The notes under the pieces are model-generated. The model was not told the origin of the DNA, did not search any database, and saw nothing but the letters and a program-made list of their open reading frames with translations. The position numbers and the translations under genes were made by a program. From the NCBI RefSeq assembly GCF_026627445.1, contig NZ_JAPNLJ010000018.1:1-64000 (forward strand): a stretch of 64,000 nt of DNA. The letters run 5' to 3'. The stretch's first letter is position 1, and every line of letters begins with the position of its first letter. Shown here piece after piece: positions 43,296 through 52,525 of this stretch. The stretch comes from Streptomyces sp. H27-H1. GTDB taxonomy: Bacteria > Actinomycetota > Actinomycetes > Streptomycetales > Streptomycetaceae.

Positions 43296-44719
43296 CCAAG
43301 GCCGTCGTCCTCGGCGGAGGGTTCGCGGGCGTGCTGGTGGCCACGGTGCTCTCCCGCTACGTCGACGAGGTCACCGTGGTCGAGGCCGGCCACTACCCGG
43401 CCGGCCCGGGTGTCCGGCCGGGCCTGCCGCAGGCCTTCCACAGCCACGTGCTCGTGACCGCCGGCGCCGAGGCCCTGGAAACGCTGCTCCCGGGAACGCT
43501 GGAAGCGCTCCTCGCCCAGGGCGCGCACCGCCGGGGCCTCCCGGACGGCGCACTGATCCTGAGCGCGGACGGCTGGTTCCGCCGCCACGAGACCGGAGCC
43601 TTCATGGTCTCGTGCAGCCGCTGGCTGATGGACCACGTCATCCGGCGGCGGGCCCTGGCCGACGGGGCGGTCTCGGTGCGGGAGCGCACCCGGGTCCTGG
43701 GGCTCGTAGGAGACGCGTCGCGCGTGACCGGTGCGCTGGTCGCGGGCGAGGACGGCTCCGGCGGGACCCTGCACGCCGACCTCGTGGTGGACGCGACGGG
43801 CCGGCGGTCACGGGCCGGACGATGGCTGACCGTGATCGGCGGACCCCACGTCGAGGAGGAAGTGGTAGACCCGGGGCTGGCGTACTCCACCCGGATCTAC
43901 CGGGCGCCCCCGGGCCTGGCCGCCGAGCTCCCGGCGATCATGGTGCATCCGCGGCCGGAGAACGGCCGGCCGGGGTACGGAGCCACGCTGTTCCCCATCG
44001 AGGACGGCCGGTGGATCTTCACCCTGACCGGCACGCGCGCCGCCAGACCGCCGGCGGACGAGCCGGGATTCACCGACTGCGCGCGTTCGCTGCGCTCGCC
44101 GATCGCGGCGGAGCTGCTGGCCGCGGCCGAACCCCTCGGCGGGATACGGCCGTACCGGGCCACCGCGAACCGCCGGAGGTTCTTCGAGCGGCTGCCCCTG
44201 CCCGAAGGCTTCCTGGTCGTCGGCGACGCACTGGCGGCGGTGAACCCCGTCTACTCCCACGGGATGTCCGTCGCACTGCTCAGCGCCCTACGACTGGACC
44301 GGGAGCTGGCCGGGCGCGGAGCCCGGCCCTCCGCCCTGCCCGCGCTCCAGGCGGCCGTGGCGGAAGTGGCCGACGAGTCCTGGCGGATGGCGACCGAGCA
44401 GGACCGGGTACGGGCCGCCGCGGGCGGCCCCGGGCCGGCTGAGGTCTCCGGGTCCGCCGCCGCGCGGCAGATGAGGGCACGGGTGTCCCGGGCGGTGCTC
44501 AGCAGCCCGGCGCTGATGACCCAGCTGTTCCGCGCCCAGACACTGGTCTCGTCCTCGTCCCCTGTCCCGTCCCCGGTCCGCCCCCCGGCCTCCGTCCGGG
44601 CCGCCGCCCCGCCGCTCGACACCGACGAGGCGGTCGCGCAGTTCCCCGGGCTGCGCGACTGGTGGTTCTCCGGGCGCAGCGTCCAGCAACCCACCCGGGA
44701 AGGGAACCGTGACCACTGA
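43292..44719 (+). CDS. FAD-dependent oxidoreductase/monooxygenase
   Basis: Predicted 475-aa flavoprotein of the p-hydroxybenzoate hydroxylase/geranylgeranyl reductase fold. The FAD motif is VVLGGGFAGVLVATVLSRY at residues 5-23, VVDATGRRSRAGRWL near 166-180 is the DG/DATG block, and FLVVGDALAAVNPVYSHGMSVAL near 309-331 the GD motif. A variable C-terminal region of about 80 residues is Ser/Pro/Ala-rich. In the RiPP setting it may oxidise the core or release product; an electron donor is not encoded nearby. Coupled to both neighbours by overlaps. Confidence 0.84.
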   Translation: MTKAVVLGGGFAGVLVATVLSRYVDEVTVVEAGHYPAGPGVRPGLPQAFHSHVLVTAGAEALETLLPGTLEALLAQGAHRRGLPDGALILSADGWFRRHETGAFMVSCSRWLMDHVIRRRALADGAVSVRERTRVLGLVGDASRVTGALVAGEDGSGGTLHADLVVDATGRRSRAGRWLTVIGGPHVEEEVVDPGLAYSTRIYRAPPGLAAELPAIMVHPRPENGRPGYGATLFPIEDGRWIFTLTGTRAARPPADEPGFTDCARSLRSPIAAELLAAAEPLGGIRPYRATANRRRFFERLPLPEGFLVVGDALAAVNPVYSHGMSVALLSALRLDRELAGRGARPSALPALQAAVAEVADESWRMATEQDRVRAAAGGPGPAEVSGSAAARQMRARVSRAVLSSPALMTQLFRAQTLVSSSSPVPSPVRPPASVRAAAPPLDTDEAVAQFPGLRDWWFSGRSVQQPTREGNRDH

Positions 44720-46574
44720 AGCCGTACCGCTGATCCCGCACTCCGTCTTGTTCGGCAACCCGACGTACCTCGTGCCCGAGATCTCGCCGGACGGAACCCG
44801 GCTCGTCTACCTGGCCCCGGACGAGGGCGTGCTGAACGTCTGGACGGCGCCGGTGGACCGGCCGGACGAGGCCAGGGCCGTCACGCACGACCGGGGCCGC
44901 GGCATCCGCACGTACGGCCTGTGCCACGACGACCGGACCCTCTTCTACCTGCGCGACGAGAACGGCGACGAGAGCTGGCGGGTCCACCTCGTCGATCTCC
45001 TCACCGGCGAGGAGCGCTGCGCCACCCCCTTCGACGGCGTGCAGGCACGGATCCTGGCGCACAACCGGTGGCACCCGACGACGGTGCTGATCGGGCTGAA
45101 CAAGGACCGGCCGGGTCTGCACGACGTCTACGCCCTGGACCTGGTGACGGACCGGCTCGCCAAGGTCGCGGAGAACCCCGGGTACCTGAGCTGGATCGTC
45201 GACACCGACCTGCGGGTGCGCGGCGGCACGGTGATGAAGCCCGACGGCGGCCTGTCCGTGTTCCTCGACCCGCCGGACGGACCGGACGGACCCGGCGGAC
45301 CGGACGCTGCCCCGCCCTGGCTCGACGTGCCCTACGAGGACGCCATGGGGACGCGGGTCATCGGCTTCTCGCGCGACGGCGCCACCTGCCACCTCCTGTC
45401 CTCCATCGGCGCCAACGCCACCCGCTTGTTCGCGGTCGACCTGGCGACCGGGCGGCGGACGCTGCTCGCCGAGGACCCGGTGTACGACGTCAAGCAGGTC
45501 GAGTTCGACCCGGTGAGCCGCCGGCCGCAGGCGGCGCTGTTCGCGAAGGACCGCGACGAATGGGTGTTCCTCGACGAGGAGTTCGGCAAGGACCTCGGCC
45601 GGATCCACGGGGAGCTCGCGCTCCTGTCGGTCGACGGCGAGGTCTACGTGGACCGCACCGACCGCGGTGAACGGCTGTGGACGGTCTCGGTGGTGACCGG
45701 AGCCGGTCCCGTCCTCTACTACGTCTACGACCGGCCGGCCGGCGCGCTGCGCTACCTCTTCAGCCACCAGCGGGAGCTCGAGGCGTACCGGCTGGCCTCG
45801 ATGGAGCCCTTCGAGTTCACCGCGCGCGACGGGGTCACCGTGCACGGGTACGTCACCTGGCCGCCCGGCGCCGAGCGCAAGGGGCTGCCGGCGGTGGTGA
45901 ACGTGCACGGCGGACCCTGGGCCCGCCACACGTTCGCGTTCGACGAGGAGGCGCAGCTGCTGGCCAATCGCGGCTACGCGTGCGTCCAGGTCAACTTCCG
46001 CGGTTCGACGGGCTACGGCAAGCACTTCCGCAACCTGGGCGCCAAACAGTGGGGCGCCGACATGCAGAGCGATCTGCTCGACGCGGTCGCCCACCTCGTC
46101 GCGGGCGGCGGGATCGATCCCGCACGGATCGCGATCATGGGCTGCTCGTACGGGGGCTACGCCGCGCTGGTCGGCGCGGCGTTCACCCCGGAGGTGTTCA
46201 CCTGCGCGATAGACCTCTGCGGTCCGTCGAACCTGCTGACGCTACTGGCGGCCGGGGCGCCCTACCGCACCGCCCTGCGGTCCTTCATGCACGCGAACGT
46301 GGGGGACCCGGAAACGGAGCGGCCCATGCTGTGGGAACGCTCTCCGCTGTCGCGGGTCGGCGACATCCGCATCCCCGTCCTGGTCGTCCAGGGTGCGAAC
46401 GACGTCCGGGTACCCCAGGCGGAGGCCGAGCAGATCGTCGCGGCGCTGGAGGCCAAGGGGCTTGCGTACGAGTACCTCCTGTTCCCCGACGAGGGCCACG
46501 GTCTGGCCCGGCCCGCCAACCGGCAGACCTACTACGCCGCGGTCGAGCGGTTCCTCGCGGCGCACCTGGCCTGA
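44709..46574 (+). CDS. Prolyl oligopeptidase-family (S9) peptidase
   Basis: Predicted 621-aa serine peptidase. A beta-propeller (about residues 10-360) precedes the alpha/beta-hydrolase domain. Catalytic Ser480 is in GCSYGGY, Asp565 in QGANDVRVP and His597 in DEGHGL. NVHGGPWARH near 399 supplies the oxyanion part. No signal peptide, so it is cytoplasmic and could trim the modified precursor before export; propeller-gated peptidases only accept short or unfolded peptides. It overlaps the FAD gene by 11 bases and ends the first operon. Confidence 0.9.
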   Translation: MTTEAVPLIPHSVLFGNPTYLVPEISPDGTRLVYLAPDEGVLNVWTAPVDRPDEARAVTHDRGRGIRTYGLCHDDRTLFYLRDENGDESWRVHLVDLLTGEERCATPFDGVQARILAHNRWHPTTVLIGLNKDRPGLHDVYALDLVTDRLAKVAENPGYLSWIVDTDLRVRGGTVMKPDGGLSVFLDPPDGPDGPGGPDAAPPWLDVPYEDAMGTRVIGFSRDGATCHLLSSIGANATRLFAVDLATGRRTLLAEDPVYDVKQVEFDPVSRRPQAALFAKDRDEWVFLDEEFGKDLGRIHGELALLSVDGEVYVDRTDRGERLWTVSVVTGAGPVLYYVYDRPAGALRYLFSHQRELEAYRLASMEPFEFTARDGVTVHGYVTWPPGAERKGLPAVVNVHGGPWARHTFAFDEEAQLLANRGYACVQVNFRGSTGYGKHFRNLGAKQWGADMQSDLLDAVAHLVAGGGIDPARIAIMGCSYGGYAALVGAAFTPEVFTCAIDLCGPSNLLTLLAAGAPYRTALRSFMHANVGDPETERPMLWERSPLSRVGDIRIPVLVVQGANDVRVPQAEAEQIVAALEAKGLAYEYLLFPDEGHGLARPANRQTYYAAVERFLAAHLA

Positions 46575-46634
46575 CCCGGCAGTGGCCCGGCCGTGCCCCG
46601 CCGTGCCCCGCCGTGCCGTGACGCCGGGCCGGGG

Positions 46635-47939
46635 TCACGCCACCGCGGGGTCGCGGCCGGTCAGGGCCGCCCGCACCAGATTCGGCAGGTGCAGGCGGGT
46701 GTCCGTCTCCTCGTGGGCGGCCCGGACGAATCCGCGGCCCGTCAGCGAGCCCAGTCCGTCCACGACCTCGTTCATCGGCCGGTACAGGGCTTCGGCGGCC
46801 TCGTAGACCGTCAACGCCCTCTCGAAGCCGGACAGTTCCCGAAGGAGTGCGCGGGGGGCGGGGTCCAGGCGCTCGACCCCGGACCGGATCGGGCAGCCGA
46901 TCGTCCCGGGAACACCCGCGGCCCCGGTCGTCGCCGGAAGCTCGAGCAACTGCGCCGCGGGCATGTCCGCCAGCCGGCGCAGGCTCAGTACCCCGCACCG
47001 TGCGGCCGCCGCCTCCAGCGCGGCCGGCAGGCCGTCCAGGGTCCGGCACAGCCGCACCACCGCCCCCGCGTCCTCCCGGCCGAGTACGAATCCCGGCCGG
47101 ATCTCCGAGAGCCGGTCCACGAGCAGCCGCACCGACGGCACGCCGGCGAGGATCTCCAAGGACCTCGCCGCCTCCCAGTCGGGCCCCGGCGCGGCCAGCG
47201 GCGCCAGCACGGTCCCCTGGACGCCCGCCACGGTCCACGGCGCCCGTGAGGTACTGACCACCCGGACGCCCGGACAGTACGCCAGCAGTTCTTCCACGCC
47301 GACCGGATCGCGCGCGTCGGCCACCCCGTCCAGCACGAGCAGCACCTCGTGCCGGCCGATGAGGCGGCAGACCGCGGAGACGTCCTCCGCACCCGATTCG
47401 ACCAGCATCCGCAAGGACCGCAGCAGCGGTCCGAAGGCCGTGCCGTGACCGTCGAGGGCCACCGTTCCCGTACCGATCCACAAGACCGGCCACCCGCGCC
47501 GGGAGCTCAGCCGCGCCGCGGTCTCCGCAGCCACCCGGGACTTCCCCACGCCGGGCAGCCCCGAGAGGGAGATCAGCCGGCGGTGGCCCGACTCCAGGGC
47601 GCCCACCATCGCCCGGACCTCGACGTCGCGCCCGAGGAGCGCGTTGACCGACCGGGGCACCGAGAGGCAGGGATCGGCTCCGGCCGGTGCCGGCCGGCCG
47701 CTGCCCAGGCCCGCGGTGACGAACAGCTCCCGCGCCAGGCCCTCCAGCTCCAGGGCCTCGGCGAGCAGCCGGACGGTCTGCATCCGCGCGTTCACCCGGC
47801 CCGACTCCAGGGCGCGGATCGTCCGCGGGCTGATCGTCGACAGGTCGGCCAGCGTCCGCTGGGTGAGTCCGGCCTGGACGCGCTTGAAGCGGAGCAGTTC
47901 GGGAAACGACGGGGCCTCGGCCTCGGCTCTGTGGACCAT
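46635..47939 (-). CDS. XRE-type regulator with NB-ARC-like ATPase domain
   Basis: Predicted 434-aa regulator. The N-terminal helix-turn-helix (RFKRVQAGLTQRTLADLSTISPRTIRALESG) is at about residues 16-46. The ATPase domain has Walker A SGLPGVGKS near 148 and Walker B LLVLDGV near 218, then a winged segment. The TPR sensor region normal for larger AfsR-like regulators is absent. ATG 47939 fits the helix-turn-helix start. It is the last gene of the minus-strand set, 82 bases after the GAF gene, and is convergent with the S9 peptidase. Confidence 0.82.
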   Translation of the reverse strand: MVHRAEAEAPSFPELLRFKRVQAGLTQRTLADLSTISPRTIRALESGRVNARMQTVRLLAEALELEGLARELFVTAGLGSGRPAPAGADPCLSVPRSVNALLGRDVEVRAMVGALESGHRRLISLSGLPGVGKSRVAAETAARLSSRRGWPVLWIGTGTVALDGHGTAFGPLLRSLRMLVESGAEDVSAVCRLIGRHEVLLVLDGVADARDPVGVEELLAYCPGVRVVSTSRAPWTVAGVQGTVLAPLAAPGPDWEAARSLEILAGVPSVRLLVDRLSEIRPGFVLGREDAGAVVRLCRTLDGLPAALEAAAARCGVLSLRRLADMPAAQLLELPATTGAAGVPGTIGCPIRSGVERLDPAPRALLRELSGFERALTVYEAAEALYRPMNEVVDGLGSLTGRGFVRAAHEETDTRLHLPNLVRAALTGRDPAVA

Positions 47940-48021
47940 AGGCCAGGAGGGTAGGAGGGGCCCGTTCCGTCCGCGTCTCCGGTTCGTCGCCGGCACGTCT
48001 GCGCTCCGTCTCCGTCGGCCG

Positions 48022-48660
48022 TCAGACCACCTTCGAACTGGGGTGCGCACCCCGGTCCAGCAGATCCAGCGAGATGCTCAGCAGCGAGACGGCCAACGGG
48101 TCGGACGCGTCCATGACCGCGTGCTGCGACAACCGCGCCAGCAGCTCTCCCATGGGCGGGGCCGCGCTCGCGGCCTGCTCGCTGCGCCGCAGCAGCGCGA
48201 GGCTCAGGGCGGCCTGCGTGGCGAGCAGCCCCAGCAGTTCGATGTCGTCGAGCTCCCGGCCGGGGGCGTTCGCGTCGTGGGCATGGCGGTCCAGCACCTC
48301 GATCACGCCGATGCACTCCCCGTCCGCGATGAGCGGGGCGGCCATGATGCTCGCGGGAACGTACCCGGTGGAGGCCGCTGCGTCGCGGGCGAACCGGTCG
48401 GTCGCGCCCACGTCGTCCGTGATCAGGGGCTGCCCGCTGGCCGCCACCCAGCCGGCGATGCCGGTGCCGGGCTCGAAGCGCTTGCCGACCAGGCCCTGTT
48501 CGCCTTCGCCGGCGACCGCCGCGAAGATCAGCTCGCCGGTGTCGGGGCTCACCATGAAGACCGATGACGCGGCGGCCCCGTAGATGTACCGGGCCACCGT
48601 GACGACAGACTGCAGCAGCTGACGTTCGGTGGCCATCAGATCGTGTGGCCAGGGTTTCAT
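48022..48660 (-). CDS. GAF-domain sensor protein
   Basis: Predicted 212-aa protein. A GAF domain covers about residues 8-155: ERQLLQSVVTVARYIYGAAASSVFMV, GLVGKRFEPGTGIAGWVAASGQPLITDDV and IMAAPLIADGECIGVIEVL. No output domain is fused, so it probably acts on a partner. ATG 48660 follows GGAGGCGGAGA and overlaps the protease stop by 4 bases, meaning protease and sensor are made together. Ligand is unknown. Confidence 0.84.
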   Translation of the reverse strand: MKPWPHDLMATERQLLQSVVTVARYIYGAAASSVFMVSPDTGELIFAAVAGEGEQGLVGKRFEPGTGIAGWVAASGQPLITDDVGATDRFARDAAASTGYVPASIMAAPLIADGECIGVIEVLDRHAHDANAPGRELDDIELLGLLATQAALSLALLRRSEQAASAAPPMGELLARLSQHAVMDASDPLAVSLLSISLDLLDRGAHPSSKVV

Positions 48661-49526
48661 TCTCCGCCTCCTTGGACCGATACGTTCGCGGCGCAGTGAT
48701 ACAGGACGCTCTTGAGCTGGAACGGCGTCAGCCACGGATGCTTGCTCAGGACGAGGGCCGCGATCCCGGCCATGTGCGGCGCCGCGAAGCTGTTGCCGGT
48801 GTTGCGGACCGTGCCGCCGCCGAGGCTCGCCACCGGCACGCGCACCCCGCGGGCGCGGAACTCGACCGGTGGCGCGGCGTTGTAGTAGAAGCGCATGCCG
48901 TCCGGTTCGGCATGGCTGGCGACCGAGATCACCGACGCGAAGTTCCAGGGGAAGCTCTCGATCGGCAAGTTGTGCGCCGCCGCCACCACCGCCGTCCGGC
49001 GGAAGTAGGCGCGGTCGCACAACTCGCCTAGCCGGTCCCGGAATTCGACCCTGCTCGTCGACAGGCTCATGCTGACGACGTCGAACCCCTCCTCGATCGC
49101 GAAGGCGAGTCCCGCGATGAGCGCGGAGGCGCTGCCGGCCCGCCCGTCACCGAGGACCTTGAGCGAACTGAGCGAAACCCGGGGCGCGATGGAGCGGATG
49201 ATGCCCGCGCACGCCGTACCGTGCCCGGCGCTGTCGAGGGGCTCGCACTCCTCCACGCGCGGAGCCCGGCCCTCGGCGCTCACCACCTGCCAGGCCCGCT
49301 CGACCGTGCCGACCAGCGGATGCCCGGCCTGGACGCCGCTGTCGAGCACGCAGACCCGTACACCCTCGCCGCTCGCACCCTCCCAGGCCCAGCGCGGGCC
49401 GATCCCCTCGAACAGGGCCGTCGGCAGGGGCTCGTCGGCGCCGCCGCCGGCCGGCATGCTCCACGCCGGCATCCCGGACGCGTGCGGCCGCCGCTCGCGC
49501 CGCCAGGGCGCGCCGTTCATATCCAT
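48657..49526 (-). CDS. Cytoplasmic subtilisin-like (S8) protease
   Basis: Predicted 289-aa protease with an intact catalytic triad: Asp62 in VCVLDSGVQ, His102 in DSAGHGTACAG, Ser246 in GNSFAAPHMAG, and the oxyanion Asn186 region in AAAHNLP. There is no signal peptide or long propeptide, so it works in the cytoplasm. S8 enzymes of this kind occur in RiPP clusters as leader peptidases and also in regulatory switches. It overlaps the cyclase/ATPase gene upstream by 10 bases and the GAF gene downstream by 4. Confidence 0.87.
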   Translation of the reverse strand: MDMNGAPWRRERRPHASGMPAWSMPAGGGADEPLPTALFEGIGPRWAWEGASGEGVRVCVLDSGVQAGHPLVGTVERAWQVVSAEGRAPRVEECEPLDSAGHGTACAGIIRSIAPRVSLSSLKVLGDGRAGSASALIAGLAFAIEEGFDVVSMSLSTSRVEFRDRLGELCDRAYFRRTAVVAAAHNLPIESFPWNFASVISVASHAEPDGMRFYYNAAPPVEFRARGVRVPVASLGGGTVRNTGNSFAAPHMAGIAALVLSKHPWLTPFQLKSVLYHCAANVSVQGGGE

Positions 49527-52465
49527 TCCCGTACCGTCCCCAGCGGTTTCACGGCGCCGACGGCGCGGTAGCTGTCGGCGGCCAGCCCGGCCATGGCCCG
49601 GGCATCGGCCCCCTCGCCCAGCCACCGGTGGGCCCGGGCCAGGTCGAAGCAGACCTCGCCGCGCAGACACGGGTCGTCGATGTCCCGGAGCAGCCGCAGC
49701 ACCTCGGCGCGCATCGGCTCGGCGCGGCCCTCGGCGGCGGCGCTCAGCACGACGGCCGACATGCACAGGATCCGCCCCCGTACGTCCATCTCCGCACGCC
49801 GCGCCAGCAGTTCCGCGATCCGGCGGGCAGCCTCCTGGGCCCGGTCACGGCGGGCGCACTCGCGCGCCGCCTGCACCCGCATGGTCAGCGCGACCGGTAC
49901 GTAGCCGGCCTGCTCGAGGGCGTCAGCCGCGCCCCGGAAGCGCCGCTCGGCCTCCGCGTGCTCACCGTCCAGCGAGGCGGCCAGCGCGGCCACCTGGTCG
50001 ACCAGGACACGGCCCATGGTCAGCCGGAGCTGTCCGACGACGGTCTCGGCCTCGGCCAGCGCCGAGCGCGCACCGGCCCGGTCCCCGGTCAGCGCCAGAC
50101 AGCGGGCCCGGGCGGCCAGCGCGGGCAGGGCCAGGAACCGGTCGACGGCGAACCGCTCCAGGAGTTCCGCGCACCCCGCGAGCTTCTGCGCCATTGGACT
50201 CGGCGACCACTGGCGGATCTCGCACAGGGCCACCAGCAGCCGGTCCTCCTCGTACGCGTCACCCACGGCCCGGGCGTGCCCGAGCGCGGCGCACGCCGCC
50301 TCCTCGGCCGCCCCGAACCGCCCGTGGTCCAGGTGGATCAGCATCCGCAGCTGCTCGAAGCGGCACCGGGCGGACCCGTCCGCCTCCTCGCCGCCGACCG
50401 CGACCCGCAGCCCCTCCACCTCGGCCGCGGTGACCTTGCCGAGGCGGGCGGCCAGCAGGTGCCGCTGTACCCGCACCAGGGCCGGGGCGGGGCCGGATCC
50501 GGGGGAGGCCCACGCGGCCTCCTCCACCACCTCCAGGGCGCCCCGGGTGTCCCCGGAGAGCATGAGGGCGTCACTGAGCCGGACGGCCGCCACCGACCTG
50601 CACCGGTCCGGCCCGGTCCGCGCCAACGCGAGCGCCCGTCCGAGCAGTCCGATCGCGGTCGGCACATCACGCTGCCGCAAGGCCAAGGTGCCCTCGCCCA
50701 GCAGGGCCACACCCGCCTGCCGGGCCAGCTCCGGCAGCTCCTCGTCGTCCGGGCGCAGCCCCCCGAGGAGCCGGGTGGCGGCTTCCAGGTGGAAACCGGG
50801 ACTGAAACCGTGCTCGGCCAGCCGGCGGTGCCAGGAGACGCGCTGCTCCTTCTCCAGCCGGCCGTACGCCACTTCGTGCACCGGCTGCTGGACGAAGCGG
50901 AACCCGCCCTCCTCCGCCGTGGTCTGGAACAGCCGCTGCGCGGCGAGCCCCGCGACGGCCGCCGCCGGGGCGGGCTCACCCAGCAGCGCGAGCTGCTCCA
51001 GGGTGAACGAAGGGCCGATCACCGAAGCCGCGCCCAGCAGCCGCCGGGCGGGCGCGGGCAACCGGTCGATCATCGCCCCCACCATGGCCGTAATGCTCGG
51101 CGGTACCTCCTCGACGGTCCGGCCGCCCCGCAGCCAGTCCATCATCAGCCGGATGTACAGCGGATTGCCCGCGCTGTAGAGCGCGACCCGGTCGACCTGC
51201 CCGGCCATGTCGAGCCCGTGCAGCTCCACCTCGCCGCCGGTCCCGGGCCCGGCCAGCGAGATCGCCAGCCGCGCGCTGTCGGCCGGGACCAGCGCCCCGA
51301 CCTCGATCACCCCCTCCTCCCGCGACCAGGGACCGTCCCGGCCCGCGAGCTCCGGCCGGGACACGCAGACCATCAGGAGCGGGAGATCGCGCAGGCCCTC
51401 CATCAGCTCGCCGATGAGCCGCAGCAGCGACTGCCCGCCCCACGCGAGGTTGTCCCACACCACGACGAGGGGCTGGCAGGCCGCGGCGGTGAGCAGCTCG
51501 CGGGTGGCCCAGGACACCTCCTCCACACCCGGGCCCGGGGCCGCCCCGGCCCGCCGGGGCAGCGAGGCCTCGCGCAGGGCGGCGAGCACCGCGGCGATGC
51601 GGTCGTCCGTCCGCAGCAACTCCGCGCAGGACGGCGCCCGTCGGGTCAGTGCGTCCAGCATCTCCACGAGCGCCGCGTAGTTCCCGTCGGTTCCGTAGGA
51701 CTGGCAGCTGCCGAACACCGCGACGGGTCTCGCCCCGGCCGCGACGAGGTCGTCCACGGCCTCCCGGACCAAGCGGGTCTTGCCGATGCCAGGCGGCCCG
51801 AGCACGGTCACCAGTTCCGAACGCCGCTCCCGGGCCACCCGGTGGTAGATCCCGCGCAGCCGGTGGCGTTCGGCGCCGCGGTCCACCATGAGGGAATCCT
51901 CGACGGCCCCGCCTGCTGCCGCCTCGCCGGTCACCACCAGCACGGGGACCGGCTCGGCCTTGCCCTTCAGCGCCACCGGCGGCACCGGGGCCATGGTGTA
52001 GTGCGGGCGGGCCAGGTGGGCCACGGTCTCGTTCACGATGATCTCCCCGGCGACCGCCAGCGACTGCAGGCGCGCGGCGAGGTTGACCACGTCGCCGACG
52101 ACCCGGATGCCGGCCCGGGCCGAACGCGTCACCAGCGCCTCGCCGGCCGCGATACCGCAATGGACCTCGACCGGCGCCGCGTCGGTGGCGGGCGTGCGCA
52201 GGTCGCGGACCTCGGCGCGGATCCGCATGGCGGTCCGCAGCGCCCGCGGCGCGTCGTCCTCCTGGGAGGTGTCGGCGCCGAAGACCGCCATGACGGCATC
52301 ACCGATGAACTTCTCGACGACCCCGCCGTGTTCCTCCACCGCGGCCGAGCAGATCTCGTAGTACTCGTCGAGCAGCCTTTGCAGCGGCTCCGGATCCACG
52401 CGCTCGGCCAGCCGTGTCCACCCGACCAGGTCGAGGAAGAGGACGACCACCAGTCTTCGGCTCAT
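49517..52465 (-). CDS. Class III cyclase domain fused to AAA ATPase regulator
   Basis: Predicted 982-aa protein. Residues 1-about 170 are a class III nucleotide cyclase domain: VVLFLDLVGWTRLAERVDPE, then EKFIGDAVMAVFG and GIRVVGDVVNLAARLQ. Next is an AAA/MalT-like ATPase with Walker A LGPPGIGKTRL near 225 and Walker B LVVVWDNLAW near 334, then about 500 residues of helical TPR-like repeats. There is no C-terminal LuxR helix-turn-helix. It may make cyclic nucleotide or only use the cyclase fold to bind ATP. GGAGGAGCACGC precedes the ATG. Lies 60 bases after the LuxR-type gene. Confidence 0.85.
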   Translation of the reverse strand: MSRRLVVVLFLDLVGWTRLAERVDPEPLQRLLDEYYEICSAAVEEHGGVVEKFIGDAVMAVFGADTSQEDDAPRALRTAMRIRAEVRDLRTPATDAAPVEVHCGIAAGEALVTRSARAGIRVVGDVVNLAARLQSLAVAGEIIVNETVAHLARPHYTMAPVPPVALKGKAEPVPVLVVTGEAAAGGAVEDSLMVDRGAERHRLRGIYHRVARERRSELVTVLGPPGIGKTRLVREAVDDLVAAGARPVAVFGSCQSYGTDGNYAALVEMLDALTRRAPSCAELLRTDDRIAAVLAALREASLPRRAGAAPGPGVEEVSWATRELLTAAACQPLVVVWDNLAWGGQSLLRLIGELMEGLRDLPLLMVCVSRPELAGRDGPWSREEGVIEVGALVPADSARLAISLAGPGTGGEVELHGLDMAGQVDRVALYSAGNPLYIRLMMDWLRGGRTVEEVPPSITAMVGAMIDRLPAPARRLLGAASVIGPSFTLEQLALLGEPAPAAAVAGLAAQRLFQTTAEEGGFRFVQQPVHEVAYGRLEKEQRVSWHRRLAEHGFSPGFHLEAATRLLGGLRPDDEELPELARQAGVALLGEGTLALRQRDVPTAIGLLGRALALARTGPDRCRSVAAVRLSDALMLSGDTRGALEVVEEAAWASPGSGPAPALVRVQRHLLAARLGKVTAAEVEGLRVAVGGEEADGSARCRFEQLRMLIHLDHGRFGAAEEAACAALGHARAVGDAYEEDRLLVALCEIRQWSPSPMAQKLAGCAELLERFAVDRFLALPALAARARCLALTGDRAGARSALAEAETVVGQLRLTMGRVLVDQVAALAASLDGEHAEAERRFRGAADALEQAGYVPVALTMRVQAARECARRDRAQEAARRIAELLARRAEMDVRGRILCMSAVVLSAAAEGRAEPMRAEVLRLLRDIDDPCLRGEVCFDLARAHRWLGEGADARAMAGLAADSYRAVGAVKPLGTVREWI

Positions 52466-52525
52466 GCGTGCTCCTCCTCCACATCCTCCGAGGGCGGGTG
52501 CCGGCGGGCGGGCCGGCGCCGGGGA

